Shown: positions 28,886 to 40,941 of the stretch, one piece after another
How the letters are laid out: each line of letters opens with the position of its first letter
Position numbering within the stretch: the first letter of the stretch is position 1
Origin: Planosporangium thailandense
Lineage (GTDB): Bacteria; Actinomycetota; Actinomycetes; Mycobacteriales; Micromonosporaceae
NCBI RefSeq assembly: GCF_011947195.1
Contig: NZ_JAATVY010000022.1
Coordinates: forward strand, 31,506-95,505
DNA: 64,000 nt
Direction: 5' to 3'
Notes under the pieces: generated by a model
What the model was told of the DNA's origin: nothing
Databases searched by the model: none
The model's input: the letters and a program-made list of their open reading frames with translations, nothing else
Program-made: the position numbers and the translations under genes

Positions 28886-29320
28886 GTGCAGGTACGCACG
28901 GCGTCGAACGAGCGGATCGCCGCCCTGCTGCGCGACGCGATCGTCCGGCTCAACCGCCGGCTGCGCCAGACCAGGCCGCTCGGTGAGCTGACCCAGAGCC
29001 AGCTCTCCGCGCTCACCAGCCTGGATCTGGCAGGCGCACTCACTCCGCGTGAGCTGGCCGAGGCCGAACGGGTACAGCCGCCGACGATGACGAGGACCGT
29101 CACCAAGCTGGTCGACCGCGGGCTGGTCCAACGCCTCCCGCACCCGACCGACGGGCGACAGGTGATCCTCTCGCCGACGCAGTCGGGCCGGTCGGTGCTG
29201 GCCGCCAACCGGCGGGCCAGGGAGGCCTGGTTGAGCGGTCAGATCGCGGCGCTCAGTGCGGAGGAGCGGGAGACGCTCCGACGGGCGGCGGAGATCGTCG
29301 ACCGGATAAGCAGGGCCTGA
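28886..29320 (+). CDS. MarR family transcriptional regulator
   Basis: 144 residues. Winged helix: ELTQSQLSALTSLDLAGALT, then PRELAEAERVQPPTMTRTVT (recognition helix) and the wing RLPHPTDGRQVILSPTQSG. The GTG start lies at the edge of an AT-rich dyad, suggesting autoregulation and a short or absent leader. The downstream MFS gene starts 59 nt after the stop and is the probable target. Confidence 0.93.
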   Translation: MQVRTASNERIAALLRDAIVRLNRRLRQTRPLGELTQSQLSALTSLDLAGALTPRELAEAERVQPPTMTRTVTKLVDRGLVQRLPHPTDGRQVILSPTQSGRSVLAANRRAREAWLSGQIAALSAEERETLRRAAEIVDRISRA

Positions 29321-29379
29321 CCGGTGCAGGGTGTGCCGGCCGGGCCGCGAGTGACACAGCGGAGGAGGCGCGCACCAGC

Positions 29380-30711
29380 GTGCAGTTACGGCTGAACAAC
29401 ACCTTTCGTTCCCTACGGGTCAGGAACTACCGGCTATTCGCCACCGGTCAGCTGGTCAAGATGATCGGCGTCTGGATGCAGTTCACCGCGCAGGACTGGC
29501 TGGTCCTCCAGCTGTCCCACCAGCGCCCGACCGCGCTCGGCACGGTCACCGCGCTGCAGTTCCTGCCGGTACTGCTCCTGACCCTGTACGGCGGCAAGCT
29601 GGCCGACCGGTTCGACAAGCGGAAGTTGCTGATCGCCGTCAACGCCGCGTTCGCCGTGGTGGCCGGGGTGCTCGCCACCCTCGTCGCGACCGGCGTGGTG
29701 CAGCTGTGGCACGTGTTCTTGGTGGCCTTCGTGGCCGGCACGATCAACGCGATCGAGGGGCCGGTACGCCAGTCCTTCGTCTCCGAGCTGGTCGGGCGCG
29801 AACTGCTGCCCAACGCGCTGGCGCTGTCGGCGGCCACGTTCAACTCGGCGCGCGTCATCGGCCCGGCCGTCGCCGGCGCGGCGATCGACTGGATCGGCAT
29901 CGGGCCGGTCTTCGTGGCCAACGCCGTGATGTGCGTAGGCCCGCTGATCTCGGCGATCCGGATGCGCCCGAGCGAGCTGTACCGCAACGAGCCCGGTCAC
30001 GTGGCGTCCCGCGACGCTCGGATCATCGACGGCCTGCGCTACACCCGTCGCCGCCCGGATCTCGTCATCCCGATGGTGCTCATGCTGGTCGTGGGGCTGT
30101 TCGGCTTCAACTTCCCGGTCACGCTCGCGGTCACCGCCACCAAGGTGTTCCACTCCGGCGCACAGTCGTTCGGTCTGCTGTCCACGGCGCTGGCCATCGG
30201 TGCGCTGGCCGGTGCCCTGGCCGGCAGTGGCCGCCGGGGCCGGCCGTCGATCTACATCGTGCTCATGGGCGCGCTGCTGTTCGGCTCGTTGGAGATGCTG
30301 GCCGGGTTCGCCCCCAGCTACCTGGCGGAGATCGGGCTGCTGATCCCGACCGGGTTCTTCATGATCTACTTTGCGCAGGCGACCAACCAGCGCATCCAGC
30401 TCGGCGCCGACGCCGAGTTCCGGGGCCGGGTGATCGGTCTCTACATGTTGATCTTCCTCGGCACGACGCCGTTCGGCTCGATGCTCATCGGTTGGGCGGA
30501 CGAGCGGTTCGGTCCGCGGTCGGGCTTGTGGATCGGCGGTATCGCCTCGGTGCTGGCCGGCCTCGTGATGACCGTGGTGCAGGTACGGCGTTCGGACGCG
30601 GAGATCGGCGTGCACATGCGGCCGCGACCGCACGTACACGTCCGCGAGCCGGCCGCCGACGGTCGTGTGATCGATTTCCGGGTGCCCGCCATCCGGCCGG
30701 CGGCGCGCTGA
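29380..30711 (+). CDS. MFS transporter (EntS/multidrug-type)
   Basis: 443 residues, 12 membrane segments. Opens with FRSLRVRNYRLFATGQLVKM, the usual start of the MFS_3 group that includes enterobactin exporter EntS and macrolide exporters. Motif A is GGKLADRFDKRKLLI. The cytoplasmic tail is basic and His rich (MRPRPHVHVREPAADGRVID). GTG start with GGAGGAGG 11 nt upstream. Likely exports a compound sensed by the adjacent MarR protein. Confidence 0.92.
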   Translation: MQLRLNNTFRSLRVRNYRLFATGQLVKMIGVWMQFTAQDWLVLQLSHQRPTALGTVTALQFLPVLLLTLYGGKLADRFDKRKLLIAVNAAFAVVAGVLATLVATGVVQLWHVFLVAFVAGTINAIEGPVRQSFVSELVGRELLPNALALSAATFNSARVIGPAVAGAAIDWIGIGPVFVANAVMCVGPLISAIRMRPSELYRNEPGHVASRDARIIDGLRYTRRRPDLVIPMVLMLVVGLFGFNFPVTLAVTATKVFHSGAQSFGLLSTALAIGALAGALAGSGRRGRPSIYIVLMGALLFGSLEMLAGFAPSYLAEIGLLIPTGFFMIYFAQATNQRIQLGADAEFRGRVIGLYMLIFLGTTPFGSMLIGWADERFGPRSGLWIGGIASVLAGLVMTVVQVRRSDAEIGVHMRPRPHVHVREPAADGRVIDFRVPAIRPAAR

Positions 30712-30743
30712 CGCGTCCGTGATCGCCGGATAGCCTCGGGGTT

Positions 30744-31337
30744 GTGAGGCTGTTCGTCGCCGCCTACCCGCCGGACCACGTGCGGGAGGACTTCGAGGGC
30801 GTCGTGCGCCGCCTCAGTGTGGGGCAGCCGCGCGAACCCGGCCGGTCGGTGCGGCTCGCGCCGCCCGACCAGTGGCACATCACGCTCGCGTTCCTCGGCG
30901 AGGTGCCGGATCCGAAAGCGGACGCCGCCCGGTCCACGGTGGACCGGGCGGTGGAGCGCTGGCGCGCCGACCGTACCGGCGATCCCAGCGGCGCGCCGGC
31001 CGTGCGGATCGCCGGTGGCGGCACGTTCGGCCGGGGCCGGTTCACGACGCTCTGGGCCGGCCTGCGCGGCGACCTCGACGAGCTTGCCGGCGTCGCCGAG
31101 GCGTTGCGTGGTGAGCTACGTGCGGCGCACCTGCCGTACGACAACAAGCGCTTCCGTCCGCATGTCACCGTGGCCCGGCCCGGTGACCGGATCACAGCCG
31201 ATGAGCTGGCCGCCGACCTCGCGAGTCTGGGCGCGTACGAGGGGCCCGTATGGACGGTCGCGGGGATCCGGCTGATGCGCAGCCACCTCGGCCCGCGCCC
31301 GTCGTACGACGTGCTGCACGAGGCCCCCCTGTCGTAG
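30744..31337 (+). CDS. thpR: RNA 2',3'-cyclic phosphodiesterase
   Basis: 2H phosphoesterase (LigT/ThpR) that opens 2',3'-cyclic phosphates on RNA. 197 residues with the paired motifs HITLAFLG and HVTVARPG, the two catalytic His-x-Thr units. GTG start 32 nt after the MFS stop. The last base of its TAG stop is the first G of a 48-bp palindrome. Confidence 0.93.
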   Translation: MRLFVAAYPPDHVREDFEGVVRRLSVGQPREPGRSVRLAPPDQWHITLAFLGEVPDPKADAARSTVDRAVERWRADRTGDPSGAPAVRIAGGGTFGRGRFTTLWAGLRGDLDELAGVAEALRGELRAAHLPYDNKRFRPHVTVARPGDRITADELAADLASLGAYEGPVWTVAGIRLMRSHLGPRPSYDVLHEAPLS

Positions 31338-31384
31338 ATCTTGGACAGTTGGCGGGGTTACAGGCCCGCCAACTGTCCAAGATC
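31337..31384. repeat. 48-bp GATC palindrome, copy B (after thpR)
   Basis: GATCTTGGACAGTTGGCGGG, loop GTTACAGG, then the exact complement (20 of 20 pairs). It begins on the last base of the thpR stop and ends 11 bp before the stop of the convergent aldo/keto reductase gene, so it can serve both as terminator. Confidence 0.9.
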
Positions 31385-31395
31385 GCGGAAGACAG

Positions 31396-32382
31396 CTACC
31401 AGGCCCACGCCTCCGGACCCGGGCCGCCCTTGCCCACCGGCGGGAACAGCTCGTCCAGGCGGGCGAGCGCCTGCCCGTCGAGCTTCAGCTCCAGCGCCCG
31501 CAGCGAGCTGTCCAGCTGCTCGATCGTGCGCGGACCGACGATGGGCGCCGTCACGCCCGGCCGGGACAGCAGCCAGGCCAGCGCGACGTCCGCCGGGTCA
31601 TGGCCCAGCTCGGCGGCGAGCTTCTCGTACGCCTCGATCGCCTCGCGGTGGGCCTCGAGATCCTGGCTCGACCGGCCCTCGGCCGACCGTGCGCCGGTAC
31701 CCTCGCGCTGCTTGCGGAGCGCGCCGGACAGCAGTCCGCCGTGCAGCGGCGACCACGGGATGATGCCGATGCCGTACTCGATCGCGGCGGGTACGACCTC
31801 CAGCTCAACGAAGCGGGTGAGCAGGTTGTAGATGCACTGCTCGCTCACCAGGCCGAGGAAGTGCCGGCGGGCCGCCGACTCCTGGGCGGCGACCAGGTGC
31901 CAGCCGGCGAAGTTCGAGGAGCCGACGTAGCGCACCTTGCCCTGCGCCACTAGGATCTCCATCGCCTGCCAGATCTCCTCCCACGGCGTGGTCCGCGAGA
32001 CGTGGTGCATCTGGAACAGATCGATCCAGTCGGTCTGCAACCGGCGCAGCGAATCGTCGCAGGCGCGGATGATGTGGCGCGCCGACAGGCCCTGCTCGTT
32101 GGGCCACTCGCCCATCTTCCCGTACACCTTGGTGGCGAGGACGACCTTGTCCCGGCGCCCGCCGCCCTGGGCGAGCCAGCGGCCGATGATCTGCTCGGTG
32201 ACGCCCTCGCCGGTCTTCCAGCCGTACACGTTGGCGGTATCGAAAAAGTTGAGCCCGTGGTCGAGCGCGCGATCCATGATCGCGTAACTGTCGTCCTCCG
32301 AGGTCTTGGGGCCGAAGTTCATCGTGCCGAGGCAGAGCCGGCTCACCAGCAGTCCGGTGCGTCCAAGATTCGTGTACTCCAT
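31396..32382 (-). CDS. Aldo/keto reductase
   Basis: 328 residues. Opens MEYTNLGRTGLLVSRLCLGT, typical of the subgroup that includes YhdN/Gpr-like reductases. Active-site elements: Asp-Tyr region DTANVYGWKTGEGVTEQIIG, Lys in VLATKVYG, His in LFQMHHVSR, and NADPH site TAPIVGPRTIEQLDSSL. ATG at 32382. It lies downstream of sepH but is separated from it by an intrinsic terminator. Substrate unknown. Confidence 0.93.
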   Translation of the reverse strand: MEYTNLGRTGLLVSRLCLGTMNFGPKTSEDDSYAIMDRALDHGLNFFDTANVYGWKTGEGVTEQIIGRWLAQGGGRRDKVVLATKVYGKMGEWPNEQGLSARHIIRACDDSLRRLQTDWIDLFQMHHVSRTTPWEEIWQAMEILVAQGKVRYVGSSNFAGWHLVAAQESAARRHFLGLVSEQCIYNLLTRFVELEVVPAAIEYGIGIIPWSPLHGGLLSGALRKQREGTGARSAEGRSSQDLEAHREAIEAYEKLAAELGHDPADVALAWLLSRPGVTAPIVGPRTIEQLDSSLRALELKLDGQALARLDELFPPVGKGGPGPEAWAW

Positions 32383-32423
32383 GGATCCACCCTAGGCCGG
32401 TGGAGGGGACCGCAGCCGGGCGC

Positions 32424-32455
32424 ACAAAAGGGGCGGCCGTTGACGGCCGCCCCTT
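32424..32455 (-). terminator. Intrinsic terminator of sepH
   Basis: Perfect 13-bp stem AAGGGGCGGCCGT (32428-32440) with its complement (32443-32455). Read on the - strand the stem is followed by a T-run (TTTTGTG). It ends sepH transcription before the aldo/keto reductase gene. Confidence 0.9.
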
Positions 32456-32469
32456 CGGTTGGGGATCGA

Positions 32470-33573
32470 TCAGGAGGACTCGCGGGCCGGAGCGCCCCCG
32501 AAGAGCACGTCGTCCCAGCTGGGAAGGCGCTTGCGCGGCTTCTCGCCGGTCGACTCTGTGCCGCCGGCGGCTGGGGCGGTGTTACGGCGCGGGCGCAGGA
32601 CCGCCAGCGACGGCACGTCCGGAACGGCCCGAGCGACGTCGTCGTCTTCGTCGAAGGCGGAGCCGGCCGGGCCGGTCGACGTGGTGGAGCCGAGCACGGC
32701 GGCCGCACCGCCCCGGACGGGCTGGCGGCTGGGCTCGGGCGAGGGTACGGGGGCGGTCCCGACCGCCGGGCTGAGGCGGGTGCTGGTGCCCTGACCCTCC
32801 AGCGGCCGTTCGAGCGAGGCGAGGAGCGCGTCCCGGCCGGAGCGGATCGGGTCGGCGAGGCCTCGGCCGGGGCGGGATTCGCGCCGGGCGGTGTCGGCGG
32901 CCGGCCGCATCGGCTCATGTCCACCACGGCTCAGCTCACCTGGCACGTGCTGCGGGGCCGGCGGGTCCTGGCCGAGGATCGGGGTGGGGCGCTCGGCGCA
33001 CAGGTACTGCGCCATGTCGTCGTGCGGGGTGACGAGCTGGCGCGCCTTGTCCAGCTCCCAGATCGCCTGCGCGGTGGCCTTGCCGCTGGGCCAGGTGGCG
33101 ACGATGCGCCAGCTGCCGTCGTCGCGGCGGTACGCGTCCCAGGAGATCTTCTCGTTGTCGATGCCGTGCTGTGCCAGCCGGACGTCGACCACCTGCGCGA
33201 GCGAGGCGCCGCTCTCGGAGTTCTTCAGCTTCGTGCTGCGCGCGTGCTGGGCGAGCATGGCCCGCTCCTGGAGCACCGGGCCGGCGTAGCGCAGCACCCG
33301 GTCGACCGGGACCCCCGCCACCCGCGCAACGTCCTCGGCGGATTCACCCGCGCGGATGCGGGCCTGGATGTCTCGTGGCGACAGGGGTGAGGCGGTGCCG
33401 AAGTCGTGCGCGGCGCTGGCCGGGTGGGGCGCTGGTGCCCCGGCCGGGCGCTCGACTCGTAACGCCCCGGCGAGGCGGTCGTCGACCGGCAGCGCCAGCA
33501 GGCGCCCGACCTCATCGGTGAGTACGAGTGCGTTTCCGTCCTCGGAGAGGGCGACGAACCGAACCGGTCGCAT
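32470..33573 (-). CDS. sepH: Septation protein SepH
   Basis: Actinobacterial cell-division protein that binds FtsZ and helps Z-ring assembly. 367 residues. The conserved N-terminal DUF3071 domain runs from VRFVALSEDGNALVLTDEVG to about residue 200, including a helix-turn-helix (AEDVARVAGVPVDRVLRYAG) and the segment DAYRRDDGSWRIVATWPSGK. The rest is a low-complexity Pro/Arg/Ser tail ending RKRLPSWDDVLFG, the usual C-terminal peptide. ATG with GGAGG 6 nt upstream. Confidence 0.95.
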   Translation of the reverse strand: MRPVRFVALSEDGNALVLTDEVGRLLALPVDDRLAGALRVERPAGAPAPHPASAAHDFGTASPLSPRDIQARIRAGESAEDVARVAGVPVDRVLRYAGPVLQERAMLAQHARSTKLKNSESGASLAQVVDVRLAQHGIDNEKISWDAYRRDDGSWRIVATWPSGKATAQAIWELDKARQLVTPHDDMAQYLCAERPTPILGQDPPAPQHVPGELSRGGHEPMRPAADTARRESRPGRGLADPIRSGRDALLASLERPLEGQGTSTRLSPAVGTAPVPSPEPSRQPVRGGAAAVLGSTTSTGPAGSAFDEDDDVARAVPDVPSLAVLRPRRNTAPAAGGTESTGEKPRKRLPSWDDVLFGGAPARESS

Positions 33574-33689
33574 CCCATGCCTCCGTCCACCTGTGAGCAG
33601 CTACGTGTGATGCTCGGTTGAGGAAACAGTACGCGTCACCCTAGCTGTTTCGCTGGCTGCCGCGCCGGAGAGACCGAAAAGATACAAGG

Positions 33690-36569
<2,880 letters not shown>

Positions 36570-36592
36570 ACCGCAGAGCGTACGGGCGCTCC

Positions 36593-37699
36593 TCAGGCGC
36601 CGTGGGGAATCTCGTCCCAGCCCTCGACATCCTGCGGCTTGCGGGGGCCGGGGCCGACGTAGTTCGCCGACGGGCGGACCAGGCGTCCCAGCTTCTTCTG
36701 CTCCAGCACGTGCGCGCTCCAGCCGGCGACCCGGGCACAGGTGAACATGGAGGTGAACATGTGCGCGGGTACCTCGGCGAAGTCGAGGACGACGGCCGAC
36801 CAGAACTCCACGTTCGTCGCGAGCACCCGGTCCGGGCGGCGGCTGTGCAGCTCGTCGAGCGCGGCCTTCTCCAGCGCCTCGGCGACCTCGAAGCGGGGTG
36901 CGCCCAGCTCGCGGGCGGTGCGCCGGAGCACCCGGGCGCGCGGGTCCTCGGCCCGGTAGACGCGGTGTCCGAAGCCCATCAGCCGCTCGCCGCGGTCGAG
37001 TACGCCCTTGACGTAGCCGACCGCGTCGCCGGTGCGCTCGACCTCTTCGAGCATGCTGAGCACGCGCGACGGGGCGCCGCCGTGCAGCGGTCCCGACAGC
37101 GCGCCGATGCCCGAGGAGATGCAGGCGGCCACGTCCGCGCCGGTCGAGGCGACTACGCGGGCGGTGAACGTGGAGGCGTTCATGCCGTGCTCGGCCGCGG
37201 AGATGAAGTACGCGTCCACCGCCTTGACGTGGCGGGGGTCGGGCTCGCCCCGCCAGCGCTTCATGAAGCGCTCGACGATGGTCTGGGCCTTGTCGATCTC
37301 CTTCTGGGGCACCGCCGGCAGGCCGAGGCCGCGGGCGGCCTGCGCCACGAACGACAGCGCGGTCACGCTGACCCGGGCCAGGTCCTCACGCGCCTGCTCG
37401 TCACTGATGTCGAGCAGTTGGCCGAGGCCCCAGTACGGGGCCAGCATCGCGACCGCGGACTGTACGTCGACGCGGATGTCGCCGGAGTGCACGGGCAGCG
37501 GGAACGGTTCGGCGGGCGGCAGGCCCGGGCCGAACTTGCCGTCGACCAGCAGCGCCCAGACGTTGCCGAACGAAACCTGGCCGATGAGGTCCTCGATGTC
37601 GACCCCGCGGTAGCGCAGCGCTCCGCCTGCCTTGTCGGGCTCGGCGATCTGCGATTCGAAGGCGATGACACCTTCAAGGCCAGGCTTGAAATCGGACAT
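36593..37699 (-). CDS. Citrate synthase 2
   Basis: Condenses oxaloacetate and acetyl-CoA. 368 residues, the shorter actinobacterial citrate synthase/2-methylcitrate synthase type. Catalytic residues are visible: His in LSGPLHGGAPSRVLSM, His in GFGHRVYRAEDPRARV and Asp in VVLDFAEVPAHMFTSMF. The ATG follows AGGAG. It is divergent from pdxH across a 166-bp gap. Citrate versus methylcitrate preference cannot be decided by eye. Confidence 0.93.
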   Translation of the reverse strand: MSDFKPGLEGVIAFESQIAEPDKAGGALRYRGVDIEDLIGQVSFGNVWALLVDGKFGPGLPPAEPFPLPVHSGDIRVDVQSAVAMLAPYWGLGQLLDISDEQAREDLARVSVTALSFVAQAARGLGLPAVPQKEIDKAQTIVERFMKRWRGEPDPRHVKAVDAYFISAAEHGMNASTFTARVVASTGADVAACISSGIGALSGPLHGGAPSRVLSMLEEVERTGDAVGYVKGVLDRGERLMGFGHRVYRAEDPRARVLRRTARELGAPRFEVAEALEKAALDELHSRRPDRVLATNVEFWSAVVLDFAEVPAHMFTSMFTCARVAGWSAHVLEQKKLGRLVRPSANYVGPGPRKPQDVEGWDEIPHGA

Positions 37700-37865
37700 C
37701 TCTCACTCCTACGTCTTTGCTGGCGCTGCTGCTACTACTGACTGGTAGCCCTTCGGATCATTCTGCGGCTCCACTCGCTGTCGGGCGAGGGAAAGTGTTC
37801 ACACGATTGTGTTTCGCGCGACACATCTTCACGCATTTCAGGGTCGATGACGGAAGGTTGGTGGC

Positions 37866-38534
37866 GTGACCCCCAGCACACCCGCGAATGAGGCGGACCT
37901 GGCCCGTATGCGGCGGGATTACATCTCGAGCACCGGGCTGGACGAGGCGGACCTGGCGCCGGACTGGCTGACCCAGTTCGGGCGGTGGATGGCCGACGCG
38001 ATCACCGCCGGTCTGCCCGAGCCCAACGCCATGGTCTTCGCGACCGCCGCCCCGGACGGCCGGCCCAGCGCGCGTACGGTCCTGCTCAAGGCGTACGACG
38101 CCCGGGGGTTCACGCTCTACACCAACTACGAGTCCCGCAAGGGCCGCGAGGCGCTGGCGAACCCGTACGCGAGCCTGGTCTTCCCCTGGTTTCCGATCCA
38201 TCGCCAGGTGGTGGTGTGCGGCACCGTGGAGCGGGTGGACCGCGCCGACACGGAGGCGTACTTCGCGTTGCGGCCGCGCGGCGCCCGGCTCGGCGCGTGG
38301 GCCAGTCCGCAGTCGTCGGTCGTCGAGTCCCGCGCGGAGCTCGACGAGGCCTGGGCCGAGATGGACCGGCGCTGGCCGGAGGGGGATGAGGTCCCGCCGC
38401 CGGAGCGCTGGGGTGGGCTGCGCGTGGTGCCCGAGACCGTGGAGTTCTGGCAGGGCCGGGAGAGCCGGCTGCACGACCGGCTGCGCTTCCGGTGCACCGA
38501 CGGAAGCTGGGTGGTCGAACGGCTCGCGCCGTGA
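37866..38534 (+). CDS. pdxH: Pyridoxamine 5'-phosphate oxidase
   Basis: FMN enzyme that makes pyridoxal 5'-phosphate, the cofactor used by SerC nearby. 222 residues. FMN site: PNAMVFATAAPDGRPSARTV and YTNYESRKGREAL; the C-terminal dimerisation motif VPETVEFWQGRESRLHDRLR is canonical. GTG start with GGAAGG upstream. Followed after 17 bp by a 48-bp palindrome. Confidence 0.96.
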   Translation: MTPSTPANEADLARMRRDYISSTGLDEADLAPDWLTQFGRWMADAITAGLPEPNAMVFATAAPDGRPSARTVLLKAYDARGFTLYTNYESRKGREALANPYASLVFPWFPIHRQVVVCGTVERVDRADTEAYFALRPRGARLGAWASPQSSVVESRAELDEAWAEMDRRWPEGDEVPPPERWGGLRVVPETVEFWQGRESRLHDRLRFRCTDGSWVVERLAP

Positions 38535-38551
38535 CGCTCCCCGGCTTCGGC

Positions 38552-38599
38552 GATCATGGACACCTGGCGGGGTGACAGGCCCGTCAATTGTCCAAGATC
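38552..38599. repeat. 48-bp GATC palindrome, copy C (between pdxH and MFS)
   Basis: Starts GATCATGGAC and ends GTCCAAGATC; 16 of 20 arm positions pair, loop GTGACAGG. The most diverged termini of the five copies. The genes on both sides read the same way, and the element ends 5 bp before the ribosome site of the MFS gene, so little room remains for a separate promoter. Confidence 0.82.
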
Positions 38600-38617
38600 C
38601 ACGAGAAAGGCAGACAA

Positions 38618-39970
38618 CTGAGCGAGGACAGATCGGGGCTCGTCGCCGCGGACGGAACGGGTGGCGGCGAGCCGCTGCCGGAGGCCCTGGCGGGGGAGGC
38701 GACGGAGCCGACCGGCGCCGCAGGCGACGGATCTGAGGGTGGGCGGGGCTGGCTCGCGCGGCACGCGATCGATGTCCGGCCGCTGCGGCACCCGGCGTAC
38801 CGGCGGATGTTCATCGGGTCGGCCGTCTCCTTCTTCGGCTACCAGTTCACCGCGGTCGCCGTACCCGTGCAGATGTTCGCCCTCACACACTCCTCGGCCT
38901 GGGTCGGTTACCTCGGCGTCGCCGGCCTCGTACCGCTGCTGATCTTCGCGCTGTGGGGCGGGGCCGTGGCGGACGCGTTCGACCGGCGGCTCGTGCTGCT
39001 GGCCAGCTCCCTGCTGATGTGGGCGAGCACGCTGGGGCTCTTCGCACAGGGGCTGTTCGGGCTGCGCAGCCCGGCGCTGCTGCTGGTGCTGGTGGCGGTG
39101 CAGTCCGTGGCGTTCGCGGTGAGCGCGCCGACGCGGTCGGCGATCGTGCCACGCCTCATCCCCGAGCACGAAGTGGCCGCCGGCAACACGCTCAACTACA
39201 CGATGTCCAACGTCGGCACCGTCGCCGGGCCGCTCGGCGCCGGCCTGGTCCTGGCGCGCTTCCCGGTCGCGACCGCGTACGCCGTCGACGCGGTGCTGTT
39301 CACCGTCGCGCTGTGGGCCGCGCTGCGCCTGCCCGCGATGGCTCCGGAGCGGGTCGACCGGACCACCAGCCGGATGGCGGACGTGCTGTTCGGGCTGCGG
39401 TACCTGGCCACGACACCGGTCCTGCTGCTGTCGTTCGCCGTCGACATCGCGGCGATGACGCTCGCGCTGCCGCGGGCGCTGTTCCCACAGGCCGCGACCG
39501 ACCGGTTCGGCGGCGTCGGCGCGGTCGGCTGGCTGTTCAGCGCGATCGCCATCGGCTCCGTGGTCGCCGGGCTCACGTCCGGCTGGATCGGGCGGGTACG
39601 CCGCCAGGGCATCGCCCTCGTCGCCGCCGTGGTGGTGTGGGGGCTGGCGGTGGCGGCCGCGGGGCTGGCGCACTCGCTGTGGCTCGCGGTGATCCTGCTC
39701 GCCGTCGGCGGCGCGGCCGACCTGGTGAGCGCGGTGTACCGGCAGACCATGCTCCAGACGTACGCGCCGGACGAGCTGCGGGGCCGGATGCAGGGCGTCT
39801 TCACGGCCGTGGTGGCGGGTGGGCCGCGGCTGGGCGATCTGCGCGCCGGTCTGATGGCCCAGGGGCTCGGCCTGACGATCACCTGGGTGGGCGGCGGGCT
39901 CGCCGCATCGGTCGTCGCGGTTGCGCTCGTGGTCGCCTTTCCCGCCCTGCGCCGCTACACCGCCCGGTAA
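38618..39970 (+). CDS. MFS transporter
   Basis: 450 residues, 12 membrane segments. The body begins RPLRHPAYRRMFIGSAVSFF; motif A region is WGGAVADAFDRRLVLLASSL. It belongs to the MFS_3/EntS-like group. The start is uncertain: a CTG at 38618 has AAAGG 7 nt upstream, while a TTG at 38588 lies inside palindrome C and has no ribosome site. A 50-residue acidic Gly/Glu/Ala-rich cytoplasmic N-tail precedes segment 1. Confidence 0.87.
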   Translation: MSEDRSGLVAADGTGGGEPLPEALAGEATEPTGAAGDGSEGGRGWLARHAIDVRPLRHPAYRRMFIGSAVSFFGYQFTAVAVPVQMFALTHSSAWVGYLGVAGLVPLLIFALWGGAVADAFDRRLVLLASSLLMWASTLGLFAQGLFGLRSPALLLVLVAVQSVAFAVSAPTRSAIVPRLIPEHEVAAGNTLNYTMSNVGTVAGPLGAGLVLARFPVATAYAVDAVLFTVALWAALRLPAMAPERVDRTTSRMADVLFGLRYLATTPVLLLSFAVDIAAMTLALPRALFPQAATDRFGGVGAVGWLFSAIAIGSVVAGLTSGWIGRVRRQGIALVAAVVVWGLAVAAAGLAHSLWLAVILLAVGGAADLVSAVYRQTMLQTYAPDELRGRMQGVFTAVVAGGPRLGDLRAGLMAQGLGLTITWVGGGLAASVVAVALVVAFPALRRYTAR

Positions 39971-39990
39971 CCGGACGATATCGTCTCGTC

Positions 39991-40926
39991 ATGGACACGC
40001 TGACGCAGCTTCCTTCCGGCACCCAGTGGACGATCGAGGCTGACGGCCACCGGGCGACCGTGGTCGAGGTGGGCGGAGGCCTGCGGGAGTACCGGGCCGG
40101 CGGCGTCGACGTGCTGTTCGGGTACGCCGCCGACGAGATCTGCCCGGCCAGCGCCGGGAAGGTGCTCGCGCCGTGGCCCAACCGGATCCGGGACGGGCGG
40201 TACTCCTTCGGCGGCGACGTGCACCAGCTCACGCTGACCGAGCCGGCCCGGCACAACGCGATCCACGGTCTGGTCAACTGGGCGCGCTGGCGGCGGGTCG
40301 AGGCGACGGGCTCCTCGGTCACCGTGGAGTACGAGGTCGTTCCGCAGCCCGGGTACCCGTGGCCGCTGGTGCTGCGCACGACCTGGTCGGTCGGGACGGA
40401 CGGGCTGGTCGCGGAGCACACCGCGACCAACGCCGGCGCCGGGCCCTGCCCGTTCGGCCTTGCCACCCACCCCTATGTCCAGGTGCCGGGTGTGCGGGTC
40501 GACGACCTGCTGCTGCGGGTGCCCGGGCGCTCCCGGCTGCTGGTGGACGGCCGGATGCTGCCGATCGGCGCGGCTAAGGTCGCCGGCAGCGAGTACGACT
40601 TCACGCAGCCGAAACCCATCGGCGAGCTGGCGCTGGACACGGCTTTCGGCGACGTGGACCGGGACGCCGACGGTCGCTCGGCGGTCACGCTGACCACCGC
40701 GGACGGCCGAGGGGCGGAGGTCTGGGCCGACGGCGCGTTCGGATGGTGGCAGGTGTTCACGAGCGACTCGCTGGCTCCGGACCGGCACCGGCGGTCCGTG
40801 GCGATCGAGCCGATGACCTGCCCGCCGGACGCGTTCCGGTCCGGCCGGGACGTCGTCGTGATCCAGCCGGGTGAGACCTGGCGCGGCAGGTGGGGCATCC
40901 GCCCGCTGCCGGGCGTGAGCGCGTAG
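39991..40926 (+). CDS. Aldose 1-epimerase family protein
   Basis: Galactose mutarotase-like beta-sandwich enzyme, 311 residues. Signature elements are LAPWPNRIRDGRYSFGG, the catalytic His region HNAIHGLVNWARW and FGLATHPYVQVPG, with the late acidic residue in AIEPMTCPPDAF. ATG 20 nt after the MFS stop. The sugar is unknown; with the adjacent MFS gene it might act on an imported sugar, but the MFS group argues for export. Confidence 0.92.
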   Translation: MDTLTQLPSGTQWTIEADGHRATVVEVGGGLREYRAGGVDVLFGYAADEICPASAGKVLAPWPNRIRDGRYSFGGDVHQLTLTEPARHNAIHGLVNWARWRRVEATGSSVTVEYEVVPQPGYPWPLVLRTTWSVGTDGLVAEHTATNAGAGPCPFGLATHPYVQVPGVRVDDLLLRVPGRSRLLVDGRMLPIGAAKVAGSEYDFTQPKPIGELALDTAFGDVDRDADGRSAVTLTTADGRGAEVWADGAFGWWQVFTSDSLAPDRHRRSVAIEPMTCPPDAFRSGRDVVVIQPGETWRGRWGIRPLPGVSA

Positions 40927-40941
40927 GGACAGGGCACGAGG

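Noticed and set aside
32361..32370. GTCCAAGATT inside the aldo/keto reductase gene as a further palindrome copy
   Set aside because: It is coding sequence with no complementary partner in the 48-bp spacing.
37790..37850. TGTG-TTTCGCGCGA-CACA as an operator between citrate synthase and pdxH
   Set aside because: The dyad is off-centre and imperfect; no nearby regulator gene supports it.
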